Shown: piece by piece, positions 10,745 to 23,260 of the stretch
Numbering within the stretch: the first letter of the stretch is position 1
Layout: each line of letters opens with the position of its first letter
Assembly (NCBI RefSeq): GCF_032062135.1
Contig: NC_092868.1
Span: 47,436,638-47,500,637, forward strand
Direction of reading: 5' to 3'
From: Pyxicephalus adspersus
Lineage: Eukaryota > Chordata > Amphibia > Anura > Pyxicephalidae
Length of the DNA: 64,000 nucleotides
Program-made: the position numbers and the translations under genes
The notes under the pieces: generated by a model
What the model saw: the letters and a program-made list of their open reading frames with translations, nothing else
Told to the model about the DNA's origin: nothing
Database searches by the model: none

Positions 10745-13700
10745 CTCATAAAGTTTGCCAGCTACATTTGCAATACAGACAACATAGAAAAAACAAAAGA
10801 AAAAAAATGTTGCACGTGCAAATAATCACCGGCCCATCCTTCTCACCTGATATGATCCTATGGGAAATCTAAGATAATGGACTGTACACTACAAATCATC
10901 CCCACCCTCATATAATGGGAATGAGAAGACATGTATGAAGTCCAGCCTAGGTGATGATTATCACTCCCTCTGTAGATATAGCGGTGGAGTAATTGTAGCC
11001 ATCCTAGGACAAGGATTGCAATATTTGCAGGATTACCAGGTAAAAGAATAGAAAAGCACAAAAACAAAGGTCTGAGCTGCACCATATAACATCTTTCTTA
11101 TTAGGTTTAGATACCATTTATTAAAAACATAGGTTTGCTCTACTCAAGCTTTGTTCATACCGTACATATCTTTTGTTTTGTCACAAGGAAAAGGAAGCCC
11201 TTGTCTTGTCTTGCTGCCTCTCGTCTGGGAATGTTCGGCTACAGTGTAAGTGAGACAACTTCTGAAATTGTCATTGCAGAACAAGTGTTGTACACATTGT
11301 GAAGCTGTACATGCTGGAAATAAGTCAGAGCAGAGCGAAGAATATGGCAAATGGATTCTGCAGAACCAAATGGTTGTGATACTACGGCATCAGCACATTT
11401 ACAGTGACATGCACTTAATTTTAAAACCATTTTCCATAAGGCAGCTTTAATATGAATCGCGGCGGTGCCAGGACACAAATAATATTTCCTCCTATGAGTA
11501 AACGATATGTTATAGTAACTAAGCCAGGACTAGTTCATGCAGCAGAGCCTGACGCCCAATTTATTACAGGACTGGAGGGGTAAAAGGATGTAAGCTCATT
11601 CGGGGAGTCCCTGCTCAAACAATTTGTTGATTGGCTGCTGCCAAAGAAATCCCAGAAGTTAAGTATTGTGTCCGAGCAGCTCGTCTTACTGTGTTCTTTT
11701 ATCTGATAAGATAAATTAACATTAGCATGTAATCATTTTAGGAAATACAATTATGACCCTTTATTCTACATAAAGGAGCAATAAAAAGCTTCCACCATTT
11801 TGTTCTGCTCCCTTCTGACCTTTTCTTGACATTAGGGGGTCCATTCATAAAGTTGCGGTGTGGTCTTACCACTGTTTTTTAAGAAAAAAAGGGTTGTGCA
11901 AATGTGTAAGCCACAACATACAAATGTGCTTATTGCTCCACTGGTTTTGGAATTGTGAACCCACCACAGCAATTTTAGAATGCATAAATGGCAATATAGG
12001 ATACACCAGGTTGTGTATACGTCATGATATCCTGACAACTATTAGAGGTGCAAGTGTAGCCTTTTTGATACCATGTTCTTCTTTTGGCTGGCAGAGAGAG
12101 ATGAAAAGATTTAGTGGCTCCTACAATGTTGAGGACATATTACCTTTAGCTTAGGACATTGGTGACACATCTGGAAATCAATGCCTCCCGTAAAACTTTG
12201 AAAGCTACCCACCCAAAAAAAAATAGTCCCTAGCTACAATCCAAACTCAAACAAACTGTGTGGCAGTCCCTCATCCTGGTCCATTTGTGCCAGATCCCAT
12301 GATAAGGGGTGATAAGTACGCAGAATGTTATTTGTCCTTAGATCTTTCTATTGGGGAGTTAACCAGTGTGGTAGCTCACGAAGGTCGAGGTGGTCAATTA
12401 GATGACGTGTGTGGTAGGGGATGGGTTTATGTCCAACAAAATCTCTAGTGACTGCCACCAAGTTGGGTATGGTGAATGCCAAACAAAAAATATTGTCTTG
12501 GTGGCATTGATGGGTATTTTCTGACTAAAAGGTTAACCTTTAGGGAAGGGAATCAAGTTGTTAAACCTTTTTACTGCACTCTTAAATTACTAATTCAAAA
12601 ATGAATAGGGTAGCCAAAAATAAAGGCTTGAAAGGGAAATATAAAAGAAAAAAAAATTAAGAACTGCTTACATACTTATTTCCTTTTTTGATAGTGCTTG
12701 CTTTAGGTCTGTGTTTCTGACCAACAGTAAGTTTTTTTTTTTCAATTTCCCCCCCTTGTGAAAAAACTACTGGTAAAAATGTCAGGGTTCACTGATTCAG
12801 AAAGTCAAACTACTGAAATTGTTGGACAGTAGTTGTAGACACTAGAGAAAGTTGACTCTACAGATTTTATGAGCTTAGCTCTACATTGGCCGGGCAATAT
12901 TTCCCCTCTTAAAACCAAAAATGAAATCTATTTATTGCCTGTAAATTTTGCTAAGTTACTCTGTTTTAGCAACCGGTGCAGGTAGAGTTTTTTTTATGGA
13001 AGGAGGAGCTCTGTGGGAGTCCTGACTCCGTTCCCAGTCTGGCAGCTACATGAAAGTCCCTTGCTAAGGCATGCAAATTATATTGAACAGCAAAGGCATT
13101 TCTCCTTTCTAAATTAAAAAATGGACTCATAAAAGTGGAATTTTGTTATTTGAAATAGATAGGGGAGTTTTAAACCTTTACCTTTCTTATGCAGGCACTT
13201 ATACACAAAGTAAGGTTAAAGTGCTACCAGAATAGCTCTTTATGCTCAGTGGTGTGACTTGGGGAAAAAAGGATAATATTTGAAAAGTTTGTTTTGGAAG
13301 GTGATTCAATTAGTGTCAGTCCTGTAGGCAAGGCCAGGCCTGACTAGGGTATTGGACCTTGGGACCAGCCTTGTCCTTCTAAGGCATGGGGCCCATTTGC
13401 AATGTTCTATGAATTGAACGGGTCAAAGATTGACTGGAAAGGAGCAGCTGGTAAACATTGCCCAACCATTGCTGCTAAATAAGGAGCCCGATGGGGTGAT
13501 GCTTCTCTTCTGGAAAGTTTCTAATGAGGGCTGCCACATGACCAAAATAATTTTCATACTTTAAAACTTAGGTACCTGACACAGTTTGCTTGTATCAGGG
13601 GGGCTGTCTTGATCAGGGATGGACTTGGAAACACCTCAACATAGGGACACAGTGCCTTCCGATGTCTTTGCACGGGGCCACTTTAAGATTGACAGGTCCT

Positions 13701-13990
13701 AACTGGCCAACTATTGTTATAAAAAAAAAACAGATAGGATCAGAATTTTTTTTCTGGTTTGCAACTGAAAGTATTCCAATGTGCCTAATTATTGTTATGA
13801 TTACAAGGTATCCTGCACCTTAATCCCTCTATCCCAAAATGTTGATCCACTAATAAAACTATTAAAATGCTTAAGTGATCGGCACCAAGTTATTTCCCCA
13901 TCCCGTGCCAAAGACCAGACCAATGCTTCTAGAAAAACCAGAACTGAGGCATTTGGAGATGTTGGCCTGATTCCCCACCTAGGGCGGAGG
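10745..13990. other. intergenic, no gene
   Basis: Non-coding. The stretch 11220-11520 is non-repetitive and could be a conserved element. Nothing else stands out apart from poly(A) and poly(T) runs. Open frames of up to 98 codons look random. Confidence 0.45.
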
Positions 13991-13998
13991 TGCGCTAC

Positions 13999-14230
13999 AT
14001 ATGACACTAGATAAACAATGAAGATCATGCAACCTAATGTTCTAGAATTCTGGCACCATTGCATGGGAAGGAATTTTTTATTTATATAAAGTAAAAAAAA
14101 TGTTCAAAAGCAGACTTTTCAGAATTATTGTTGTGCCTAGGAAGATGAAAAAAAGATAGTTCAAAGAAATTTCAAGGTCATATGAATGAATTTTTTTTAT
14201 TTTGACTGAAAAGTAGTAAACCACGATTAG
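13999..14230. repeat. diverged repeat, partner of 17605-17840
   Basis: It shares 'ATATGACACTAGATAAACAA' 'TGAAG', GTTCTAGAATTCTGGCAC, GGAAGGAATTT and a following Asp/Lys-poor AT stretch in the same order with 17605-17840. Both are probably copies of one unknown dispersed element. Confidence 0.55.
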
Positions 14231-14589
14231 CTAGACATCATCTACTTTTTAGCTTACTATATTTCAGGGCTTGGATGTAATTATGGTCACCGTCTTTGAT
14301 AAAAGAGGTTAAAAAACATTTGTCATATTAATGAGTAATCCACCCAAAGGGGATCTTTTTTGTCAACGTTGGATCTGGTCTTTGGGTCTGGTAGCATGAT
14401 CCTTTTATCCTTTTATAAACCTTGGATACTTCAAAAGAGAAAGCTTTCTGTCATATTTTCTAGACTGTGTTCCTGTCCACTTTAGCCATTTTTGGATGAT
14501 TTGGTTCCTTTGATTGTAGCACAAATGGAATAACACTTCACTTTCAATCCAGCAATCTTTAATTCGACATAGGCGTGGTAGGCTCCTTT

Positions 14590-15142
14590 TGATGCAGCGC
14601 ACGTGTCCTATTGGTAAGCCATACTTACGGTCGCCTCCAGTGGTCTTTCCGAGTGCAGTTTACTTAAGGAATTTGGGGTCACGGTCCACATAGGCTGTAT
14701 GAAGAAGCTTGGGTATGTTGTGGGAAATATCACTGGATCTGGATGAGTGGTCATTTTCCCAGGTTGGCTACACTCAGGGGGTTGAGAATATAATAGAGCG
14801 TAAGCTTCCAGTCATTAATCCCAGACTCCATTCTGCTCTACAAGGGCAGTTTTAGATGGTTTGATTCTTCTATGGAAGGTGTAGTCCACCTGTGATAACA
14901 CCTTTTACCAGGCCTTGGCTAGCTTCTATGAATACCGCACATAGGCAACTTGGCCCCCTTTAATACAATGAGTCAGCCATACTTTTGGGGACTTCCAGCA
15001 GTCCCTCACAGTACAGCTTACCTAAAGGAATCATTGCCCATCTGCACTGTTGGCTTTTTAAAGAATAGATCACTGGATCTGGATGAGTGGTTATTATCCC
15101 GCGCCCGTTGCACTCAAAGAGTTGGGGATATATTAAGAACAA
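14590..15142. repeat. tandem duplication of a ~370-bp unit
   Basis: The segments 14605-14790 and 14975-15140 share AAGCCATACTT.., 'cagtttacttaaggaat' versus 'cagcttacctaaaggaat', and an exact ATCACTGGATCTGGATGAGTGG, then 'ACTCA(g/a)..GTTG(g/a)GA(a/t)ATA'. The spacing is about 365-375 bp. Confidence 0.65.
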
Positions 15143-15149
15143 TTTAACT

Positions 15150-16133
15150 AATGGGGATGTTGTTCTATAAAAAAATAATATCTTGGGTATCCCAACAACA
15201 AGATTTTCCTGCCATAATTCCTACCTCTGTTCCTAACCATCTGGGTGTTTTCACTGTTCCTGTCCAACTTTGTGTCCCAGCTCCTTCTTTTAATTTCCTC
15301 ATATTACAAAAGAAATAAAAAATTCCAACAAGGAGAGTCCTTGGTAATGGTCATAATAGGAGTGCAAACCCAGGAAATCAAGATATCCCACCATCAGATT
15401 TACTAACACTATAAGTGCATGTCAGATAGATAATCTCTCCTATCATAAACTAAAATCATTTTAGGTGGACTAACCCTTTAACCCCCTAGCGTTCTAATTC
15501 CTTCCAAATTTTCATGCAAAAAGCAGTACAATTTTTCGCATGGAAATTTATTTTTTATTGTAGGCTGTAATTCTTAGGCAGAACTCACTGATATTTAATA
15601 AATTTATTAATAAACTTTAAATAACAAAACAGAAATCTGTTAAAAAAAATAAAAAAATACAGTTTATGAAATAAGTAACTTTGATGATTGTATTAAAAAA
15701 GTGTGCAGATAAACAAGCCCCATCAAAGCAGGAAATAATGTAAAAATTAGTAACACCGAATACCAAACTGCATTGCGGATGAAATATTTTCTGCATTGAT
15801 CAGAGATGGGACTCATACATACATCAGATAGATAAATCATCAAACACAATAAAAGTATAATTTTGCACCTGTCAAAAAAATGAGCTCATACCATGTCAAC
15901 CATCTGGTGCTGGGTGTGTTGGATAAAATTAGGACTTTATCAGCAGAGATTAATTAACCTAGAGTAAATATACCAAATATGACCACAAAAGCTCTTTCAG
16001 TGTTTGTTTTCAGGCTTTCCTTTGTGGACTTTAATGTAGGTGTCTGTGTTTTTATTTGTAAATGCATTTTAGTTTGGACGGGCATTAGCAACAAGTAGAC
16101 CATGTAGGTTGTGTTACTAAAGCCAGAAACAAT
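15150..16133. other. intergenic, no gene
   Basis: Non-coding. 'CTTTAACCCCCTAGCGTTC' at about 15475 resembles the end of a frog MITE family, but its partner end was not found. Confidence 0.45.
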
Positions 16134-16347
16134 GGGCCTAATTTCATAAAGCTATCAAAGACTGGAGACGATATACTAATCTGGGTGATATAGCAAACCT
16201 AAAATGGATTTCCCAACATAATTTGCTATTATTTGGCAAATGCTTTTAAACCCGGACCAAATCCATTCCAGATTTGCTGGATCACAAAGGTTCATCCATG
16301 AAAGTCTATCTTCTCCAGTCTTTGAGAGCTTTAATGAATCAGGCCTA
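16134..16347. mobile_element. F2 MITE copy
   Basis: The left end is GGGCCTAATTTCATAAAGCT and the right end is AGCTTTAATGAATCAGGCC. The two halves are inverted around 'AATTTGCTATTATTTGGCAA'. It contains CTGGGTGATATAGCAAACC and 'GATTTGCTGGATCAC'. Confidence 0.8.
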
Positions 16348-17035
16348 ATGATTAGTATTGTAGGGATCTAATGATTCTTGTTTTACATGGCCAGTGCAGG
16401 TTCATCTTTTCTTACTTAAAAAGCTCCTCAAGATCAGACTATCAACCTTGATCTAAGTACTATAAGTCAGGTTTAAAATTCAGTTTTACCTCAATTCTTT
16501 TAAGGTACAAATGAGATGAATGACACCCTTATTATGTGTTTGGCTTCCTTGGCCACAGCCAAGGTCATTACCTGTAGTCCATGCTCTAACCAACCAGCAT
16601 GCCCACTTCAAAGGATAAGCAATGTTGGCCCGTCTTCAGTATTCCAACATACTTGAAACTATACTACCTCTTAGTCAACCATGGATGCTTCCCATTTTGC
16701 ATTTTGATGATGGCCGACCAGTGCTTGTTTCTAAGCATAGCAACTCATAAAGTCGTGTAGAAAGAAGGACTTATAAAATATGATAAAGCAAACAGCAGAA
16801 TCCTCTTTTTAACCAATTGTCAAATACAGTCAATTGGCTATTAAGAAGGAGTTTGGAGTCTAAAAATCTAATAAAAAAAATCAGCATATTGTCGATAGTG
16901 GTTAGTGGTATCTTGTAAATGTACTAAAATCTGACTGAATAATATGGGTAACTGTAGTGTGTACATTAATGCTTGGTCTACGTAGAATAAAGCTGGGTAT
17001 TAAAGTTTTAAAGTAAACGTAACAGAGACTGTTGA
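16348..17035. other. intergenic, no gene
   Basis: AT-rich DNA with no recognised element or coding frame. Confidence 0.5.
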
Positions 17036-17232
17036 TCCAGAGAACATCTGATTGACCCTCGGGATCAGGAAGGAATTTTTTACCCCATTGGAGCAGACTG
17101 AACCAGGGTTTTTTTTTGCCTTCCTCTGGATCAACTGTGTCTATAGGGTTTTTATCTGGGATATGTTTATTTACCTAGTGGTTGAACTTGATGGACTTAT
17201 CTCTTACCAATCTGACTATGTACCTATGTATG
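17036..17232 (+). repeat. LINE/SINE 3'-tail family ('ggttgaacttgatggact')
   Basis: The sequence GATCCAGAGAACATCTGATTG, 'TCAGGAAGGAATTTTTTACC', 'GCCTTCCTCTGGATCAACTG', 'TGGTTGAACTTGATGGACTT' and ...CTATGTACCTATGTA matches a widespread amphibian interspersed repeat that I recognise from Xenopus-type genomes. It ends in a short TATGTA repeat, as retroposons with CR1/L2-like tails do. The 61-residue frame through it is not a gene. Confidence 0.75.
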
Positions 17233-17604
17233 CATAGTGTGTAAGGGGTACAATTTAATTTTTACTTTTGGAAATTCTAAAATGCTTTCTTTGATTATTC
17301 AAAATTCCAAGTAAAGTCAAGCAGACCCAATAAAGACAAAACACTTTGCCAAGCAAAGGTTGCTAAGCCCAAGTCTTCTAATTCTAATTTTCATGCACAA
17401 GGCTTTTCCATTCTTCTCTGCCAGTACTATAATGTCTGCATTGCACTGTTCAAAACTGCCAAAAAACAGGTCAATGGTCTTTATTAAAGAAAAATATTTT
17501 CTCTATACAACTTTACCTCTATCTTTTTATCTTGACAAAATATTAGTGGAATGTTGTATTCTGATAAGGAGAACATTTATGAGGTAAGTCATCCATAATT
17601 CGAG

Positions 17605-17840
17605 GATTTATGACACTAAATCAACAATGAAGGTTACATAGCCTTGTAGTGTTCTAGAATCCTGGCACATCAATAGATGGAGAAGGAATTTGTTTAATGA
17701 GCGGATGTTACATACTTATAAAGTCATGTGAACTAAAAAGAAATATGTATAAGAGCAGATTGCTCAGGATATTTGCTGCGTTAGGAGAATTAGAAAAAAA
17801 CTATAAAAATAATTGTTATTTTTTACTGAAAACCATTTGT
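17605..17840. repeat. diverged repeat, partner of 13999-14230
   Basis: It shares 'TATGACACTAAATCAACAAT' 'GAAGG', GTGTTCTAGAATCCTGGCAC, GGAAGGAATTTG and 'GAGCAGATTGCTCAG' with the 13999 copy. Confidence 0.55.
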
Positions 17841-18099
17841 CAAAATATTATACAGACAACACCTGATGTGTTCTTCTATTTGCCTTAATATAGTACAGGT
17901 CAAGATTGGCAATTCTAACTCTGATTAACTTTTGTTACATAAAAGGATCTCAAAAGTGATATTTCCGGTACCAGTGGAACATGGTGAGCCGTGCCATCCA
18001 TTATATCTTGCATACTCCTGCAGTGAAATATTTCTATCATGATTCACCTGGGAGTTGTTGGTGTTTTCATTCACCTTGGCATGTCTCATAACCTTCTAT

Positions 18100-18790
18100 G
18101 TCCTTCCTAATATTAATAAAATATGTAATCCAATATGGAGAGTGGGAACCCCTCATATTGGCCAAAGTAGATGTGCAAATTCCAGCAAAGATTTTTTTTT
18201 ATTATTAATACTAATATTATTGTTATCATTATTAATAATAAACAGTATTTATATAGTGCCAACATATTATGAAGCGTTGTACAATAAATAGGGGTTGTAA
18301 ATGACAGATGCAGACAATGACACAGAAGTAGGAGAGGGCCCTGCCCAGAAGAGCTTACAACATAAGAGCTGGGGGAAAGTGCACACAATATGATGAACAT
18401 AGCTTTGCTGTATCTATACATTCCACTGTTTTTTCATCGTAACACACCACTACACAGAAAGTTGGGAGATATGTGTTATGATGCAATGAGTTCTCACCGA
18501 AATTCTGGATCCTGTATATGTGGGCAGTATCTGACTGCCCTCAGGCATTTATGGTGGCCTGTAGTTATCTACACATGGTTGGATCATTCAACCATTTATA
18601 ATCCAATATAAAGAGTGGGAGCTGCTCATAATGGCAAAAGTATATGTTCAAATCCCAGCGAAGAGTTCTCACCAAAGTTTTGGATCTGCTATACATAGGC
18701 ATAACCTGACTGCTCTCAGGCCTTTTTGGTGGTCTGTAGATACCTACATGTGGTTAGATCATGCAACTATTTATGTTTAGTCTATGACGT
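18100..18790. repeat. ~170-bp tandem repeat interrupted by an F1 insertion
   Basis: The unit 'AATCCAATATAAAGAGTGGG' ... CAAATCCCAGCGAAGAGTTCTCACC occurs at about 18490-18660 and 18665-18780. A third, leftward piece ('AATCCAATATGGAGAGTGGG' to 'CCAGCAAAG') lies at 18126-18186. The leftmost copy is broken exactly where the F1 element (18187-18488) begins, and the array resumes after it at GAGTTCTCACC. Confidence 0.7.
18187..18488 (+). mobile_element. F1 element inserted in the tandem array
   Basis: The ~300-bp copy starts with T- and TTA-rich sequence and has 'AACAGTATTTATATAGTGCC', 'AGAAGAGCTTACAACATAAG' and 'CACTACACAGAAAGTT' to 'ATATGTGTTATGATGCAA'. The same tail is found in the 21310-21585 copy, which fixes the element's right end. 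Confidence 0.75.
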
Positions 18791-20440
18791 TGAGCAGATG
18801 TGATGTAAACTCATGTGTGCCTGCTTCTAGAGAAGAACAAAAATGGAAATGGGTTTTCACCAAATATAACCCAAGATGAGCCTTGGGTAGATTTGCCTCC
18901 TGATTTAGCCAAAAACGTTAAGGGCACCTAAATCATTTTGTACACTCCATTGCTTATTTACGAGTGGTGAATGCAAGTTGTGAATGAAGTCTTCTGAATC
19001 TTAGTAAGCCACAGACTTGCCAAGGAACGCTTCTCTTCCTAGTCCACAGTAGATGGACTTTTGGTTTATCATCACATGCCTTTGAACGTACTTGATCTCC
19101 AGGAATTTTGCCATTGTCATCTTGGAATTTAGTAACCCTGTAATAATGGATCATGTGGTGTCAGATGCTTGGTAGATAACAGTCTCTTGTGACACATTAA
19201 ATGACTCTTGTAGATCTTATACCAAACTCTTGGGATTTGGAGTGGTCTGTTGTAACATGGGGTAGGTTGGATATCACATTACCAAAAAAAACTGAATACA
19301 AACATAACAAAAGATGTGTTTTGCCCAAATGCAACTTTTTACTATGCACACTGCATTGTGCATCAGTCACATCTGTTAAATCTTGTCTGTTTCCAGTATT
19401 TAGGTACCCTGCTACCCCAAGTTCTCCTAAATGATGAGACCCTTCTGTACAAAGTACATCATTAGTATCATGTCAAAAATTCTAACAACGGTTGTTTTCT
19501 TAGCAATGTTCACTTCAACTATCCAACCATGTTCAAGCAATATATATTTTGATATTTTTTTAATAATGTTAAAATCATTGGATGTTATTTCCAATATCAA
19601 ATTTAATTACATTAACTAAACTAAGAGAAAAATCATACAAAAGTGATATTTCACTCTCCAAATTAAAATCCTAAACTTACAGTGTGTTACCAGAGGCAGT
19701 ATGGGGTCTGCTTTATATGAGGAGCTACTAATATTTGTGGAGACAATGAGGAAAGAAGACATAAGACCCAAAACACCGGAATGTGGATAATTATTTTCAT
19801 CAAAATGATAATGTATGTATTGATTCCTGGGACTGAAAATTATAGTCATGTGGCTGAAATAAAGGTTTGTATTCTTGTATTAAAGCTTTGTAAATTGTAC
19901 CTAAAGGGGTATGTTTCTTGACCATAAAAAGCCTTCTGACTCTTCCTAAAGCAGAACAAGGTCCACGTGGCACCAACATCTTCCTACTTTTTTTTCTCTT
20001 TTAGACCCCAACCTTTTGATTGTCATGGACCACTAATTTCACGAACTCCAGACCGCGCTTACGTGGGGAGCCGTGTTTCACTCAATGGGGAAGAAACTTC
20101 CCCCAGAGTGATGTCATGATGCCAGAACCCACCAGACCTGTGATCCAGAGACACAATTGTAGACCTGCAACTTACAGAAATATGTCCGAACAGGGGTTCT
20201 AGTAGATATCATGAATATAAAAAATGTTTGAAACACACAATCATGTAAAAAAAAAAAAATTACTTTTAATAAAATTAAATAAAAGACACAAAAATCAGCT
20301 TAAACAAGAATACATAAATAAATGAAAAATACTGAAAATGCGATAATTCGGTATACTGTATAGTAATATATTTTTCTAAAACACCTCCCTAGTGTCCGTC
20401 ACATACCTATAGACAAAACCACATAAATATATTTTCTATT
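18791..20440. other. intergenic, no gene; possible worn repeat near 19995-20205
   Basis: Non-coding. The piece 19995-20205 ('accccaaccttttgattgtc' to 'gaacaggggttct') looks like a worn hAT-type MITE because it starts and ends with complementary 'accccaac'- and 'ggggttct'-like ends. The boundaries are weak. Confidence 0.4.
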
Positions 20441-20950
20441 ATTTTGTATTGGATTGGAGTTTGTATTCAATCCAATACAAAATGAGAACAAAATTCAAAC
20501 TCTCATTTTGTATTGGATTGAATACAAACTCCTGTATCCAATCCAATACAAAATGAGAGTTTGAATTTACCAATTACATACTTTGTATTTATTTTGAATT
20601 ATTTTGTATTGGATTGGATACAGGAGTTTGTATTCAATCCAATACAAAATGTGTTTGAATGAGTTTCAATTTGAATTTCCCGCACACGCGAATTTCGCCG
20701 AGGGACACGTACACGCTACGGACGGAGAAGAAGAAGCCGGCCGGCTTCTTCTTCTCCGCCGGCCGGCTTTTTCTTCTCGGAGAAGGCACCCGACGCTGGA
20801 GATCGACGCTGGAGGACGATGCTGGAACACAACGATGGATGATCGCAGCGGGACCAGGTAAGTGATCGATAAACCCGAACTTTCTCACTGTATTTTCATA
20901 CAGTGAGAAAAGTTCGGGTTTATCGATAATTGTAATTTTTTTTAACCCGA
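20441..20950. mobile_element. foldback complex: direct/inverted/direct palindromic units, 36-bp palindrome and a long hairpin
   Basis: A 51-bp unit at 20601-20651 is the exact reverse complement (51 of 51) of 20504-20554. A third copy, with 7 bp deleted, lies at 20441-20484 in direct orientation. Each unit is itself an imperfect palindrome (TATTGGATTG...CAATCCAATA). Next comes a CpG-rich part with a perfect 36-bp palindrome at 20723-20758 centred on CCGGCCGG. A hairpin follows at 20865-20927, with 28 paired bases, one bulge and loop TTTTCA. A consensus splice donor CAG|GTAAGT sits at 20855-20863. No transposase is visible. A foldback transposon or MITE is the best guess. Confidence 0.7.
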
Positions 20951-21309
20951 ACCAAGGTCGGGTTTAACGGTCGGGTGGTTAGCGTACTCCCGTCGGGCGC
21001 TCGATAAATATTTAGTAAACGTCTGGTCTTTTGGGTTATTACTGCGAGAAATGCTGGCCAGAAACGCGGACTAGCACAATCTTCTCGTGGACCACCTGTT
21101 GGCTGTACATGCACAGCTCAGCTTTGATGCTAAAAACCCGGAATGATCAGGCAGGTAAGACACATCGCCTGTTCTTTTCTGCAATAATGATCATGCAAAC
21201 TTAAAAGAGGAACTTTAGTTTAAGATAAACTTTACCCCCTTTTCTTTAAAGTTCTCCTGCTGAATTTAGCCACAAACTCCTAAAGGTGCCCAGAAGCAAA
21301 ATGACCAAA

Positions 21310-21585
21310 AGACTTGGTACTTATATTACTAATATTATTACACTGTATTCATAAAGCACTAACATATTGTTAATTTAATAGGGGTTGCAAATGACAGACA
21401 GATACAAACAATGATACAAGATTAGGAGAGGACCCCAGAAGAGCTTACAATATAAGAGCTGGGGGAAAATGGCACACAATATGTGAAACATAGCCTTGCT
21501 GTATCCATAACTTACATTGGTTATTCATCGTAACACACTACTACACAGAAAGTTAACAGATATGTGTTATGATGTAAGGGGATCT
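21310..21585 (+). repeat. dispersed element F1 copy
   Basis: It reads 'ATAGGGGTTGCAAATGACAG', 'AGAAGAGCTTACAATATAAG' and 'CACTACTACACAGAAAGTTA', then ATATGTGTTATGATGTAA, closely matching the 18187 copy. Confidence 0.75.
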
Positions 21586-23260
21586 TTATAACAGTAAAAA
21601 GATGTAAAACACTTTTTTTTCAAATTGAGGAAGAATTAGATCCTGTTTTAGGTTTTTATTGCTGCCCATAGACATAGAGAGTGCTCTCAGATTTCTCTCT
21701 CTGTAAATATTTAGATATGTATGTATATATATTTATATATATTTTCTCTCCCCAGGACTTCTGATATTCTTCCAACTTCCTGCAGTCTGTCCCAGTCACA
21801 CAATGTACTCTCGCCCCATGCACACCCCCAAGTTTGCCTCCACGCACACCCACGAGCTCGCCTCCACGTTTGACTCCACGCTTCCTGCCCTGGCAGGCGT
21901 ACGCCAATGTCAGAAGGTGATTATGAAAGTCCTGTCAGACTGAATTTGCAGCAGTGTGTAACAAAATGTTGCATCAGCCCAGGTTAAGGCCAAGATAAAG
22001 AACAGAGCCTGGTGCCAAGGCAAACAAGGAGGCAGACAGCTCTTACATCGCGTGTTTGAAGAGGAAAAGAAAAATGACTAATGATTAGAGTTGAGTTTAA
22101 TCTATTACAGGGCAGCAACAACAAATTCTGCATTATCCAGAAAGGCCCAGATGGTGAACTAATAACAAAGGATGCTGAGCCTTGTAGTTCCACAGTTGTC
22201 ATGCATTTGGAGCTGATTGATCTACAGCAATTATTTGCATGCTTGAAAGGTTAAATATTGATACAGATAGAGAACTAGAATTTGTAGAAGGGAATAGTAT
22301 AGTATAATAATATTAATATTATTAGCCAGTATTTATATAGCGCTGACATATTACATGGAGCTTTACAAAGTCCACCGTCATATTACTACTATATAAAAAT
22401 GATTTCTGGGAGAGACTAACCAGATTGATGTGGTATCACACCTTTTAAGTCAAAATATATAAATGTACTTGACAACAAAAAATTTCCTTTTTTTTTAATA
22501 AAGAGGAAGAAAAGATTGGGTTTATAGGCAAACAAGGTAAGTTGTATTCAACATCATATAAAGCACATTAGTTTGTTCATAATACAAGCCAACAACTTAA
22601 GTAGGTTGATCCCGAGTTAATGTCACTGGGATGAAAAACTCTTTTTACTAGACACAGATATCCCTGATTACAAGAGTATTGTTGTCAATATTACCATTTC
22701 GTATCCCAACGCGTTTCACCTAATGGCTTCTTTAGGGGATCTTGTGATAAACGTTATGAATTTTAGATGATAGTAAGAAAGTTTTCAACAGCGATTCCAA
22801 TTGTCAAGATTTGTACTAAAGTTTTTTTTATGTACTAAAGTTTTTTTCCCCCACATAGAAAATCACTTTAGGAGAGTTGAGTAAGTTCCCAAGTAGTCCT
22901 GTATGATAAAGAAAGTAGCAGGATGCTGCAGAGCAGAGGAGATGGTGTTTATGTCAGAAGCTTTGTTTTGTTTTTTTTACCACAACAGAACTTAAGAAGT
23001 TAAAATATAAATTTATTTACAACTCTTATTAAAACAATTATTGGACATAATACTTCAAATACTTATAGAAAAACAATAAATACACCAAACCATTAAAAAA
23101 AAAAAAAAAAAAACATGGTGACATATAATGTATACCAATCAATATATATGACAATGATGACGCATTTCAGAGAACAACTTCTGCTTCATCAGATCAGAAG
23201 CCGATGGAAAGATTGGTCAAAAGGTACACAAGTTGGTCAAAGCCCATATAGGCTCAAGTA
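21586..23260. other. intergenic, no gene
   Basis: Non-coding. It contains a TA-rich run (21715-21750), a small F1 fragment (22305-22375), a poly(A) run of about 22 at 23094-23113, and two phrases (22709-22740 and 23158-23195) of the type 'ACGCGTTTCACC...CTTCTTTAGGGGA' seen near the ends of some amphibian retroposons. No coding frame. Confidence 0.45.
22305..22375 (+). repeat. short F1 fragment
   Basis: AATATTATTAGCCAGTATTT followed by ATATAGCGCTGACATATTACATGG matches the head of the F1 family. Confidence 0.7.

Noticed and set aside
20604..20865. 68- and 85-codon plus-strand frames ending at a splice-donor-like site
   Set aside because: They lie in the foldback element. I see no protein domain, so they are reported only as a possible exonisation site.
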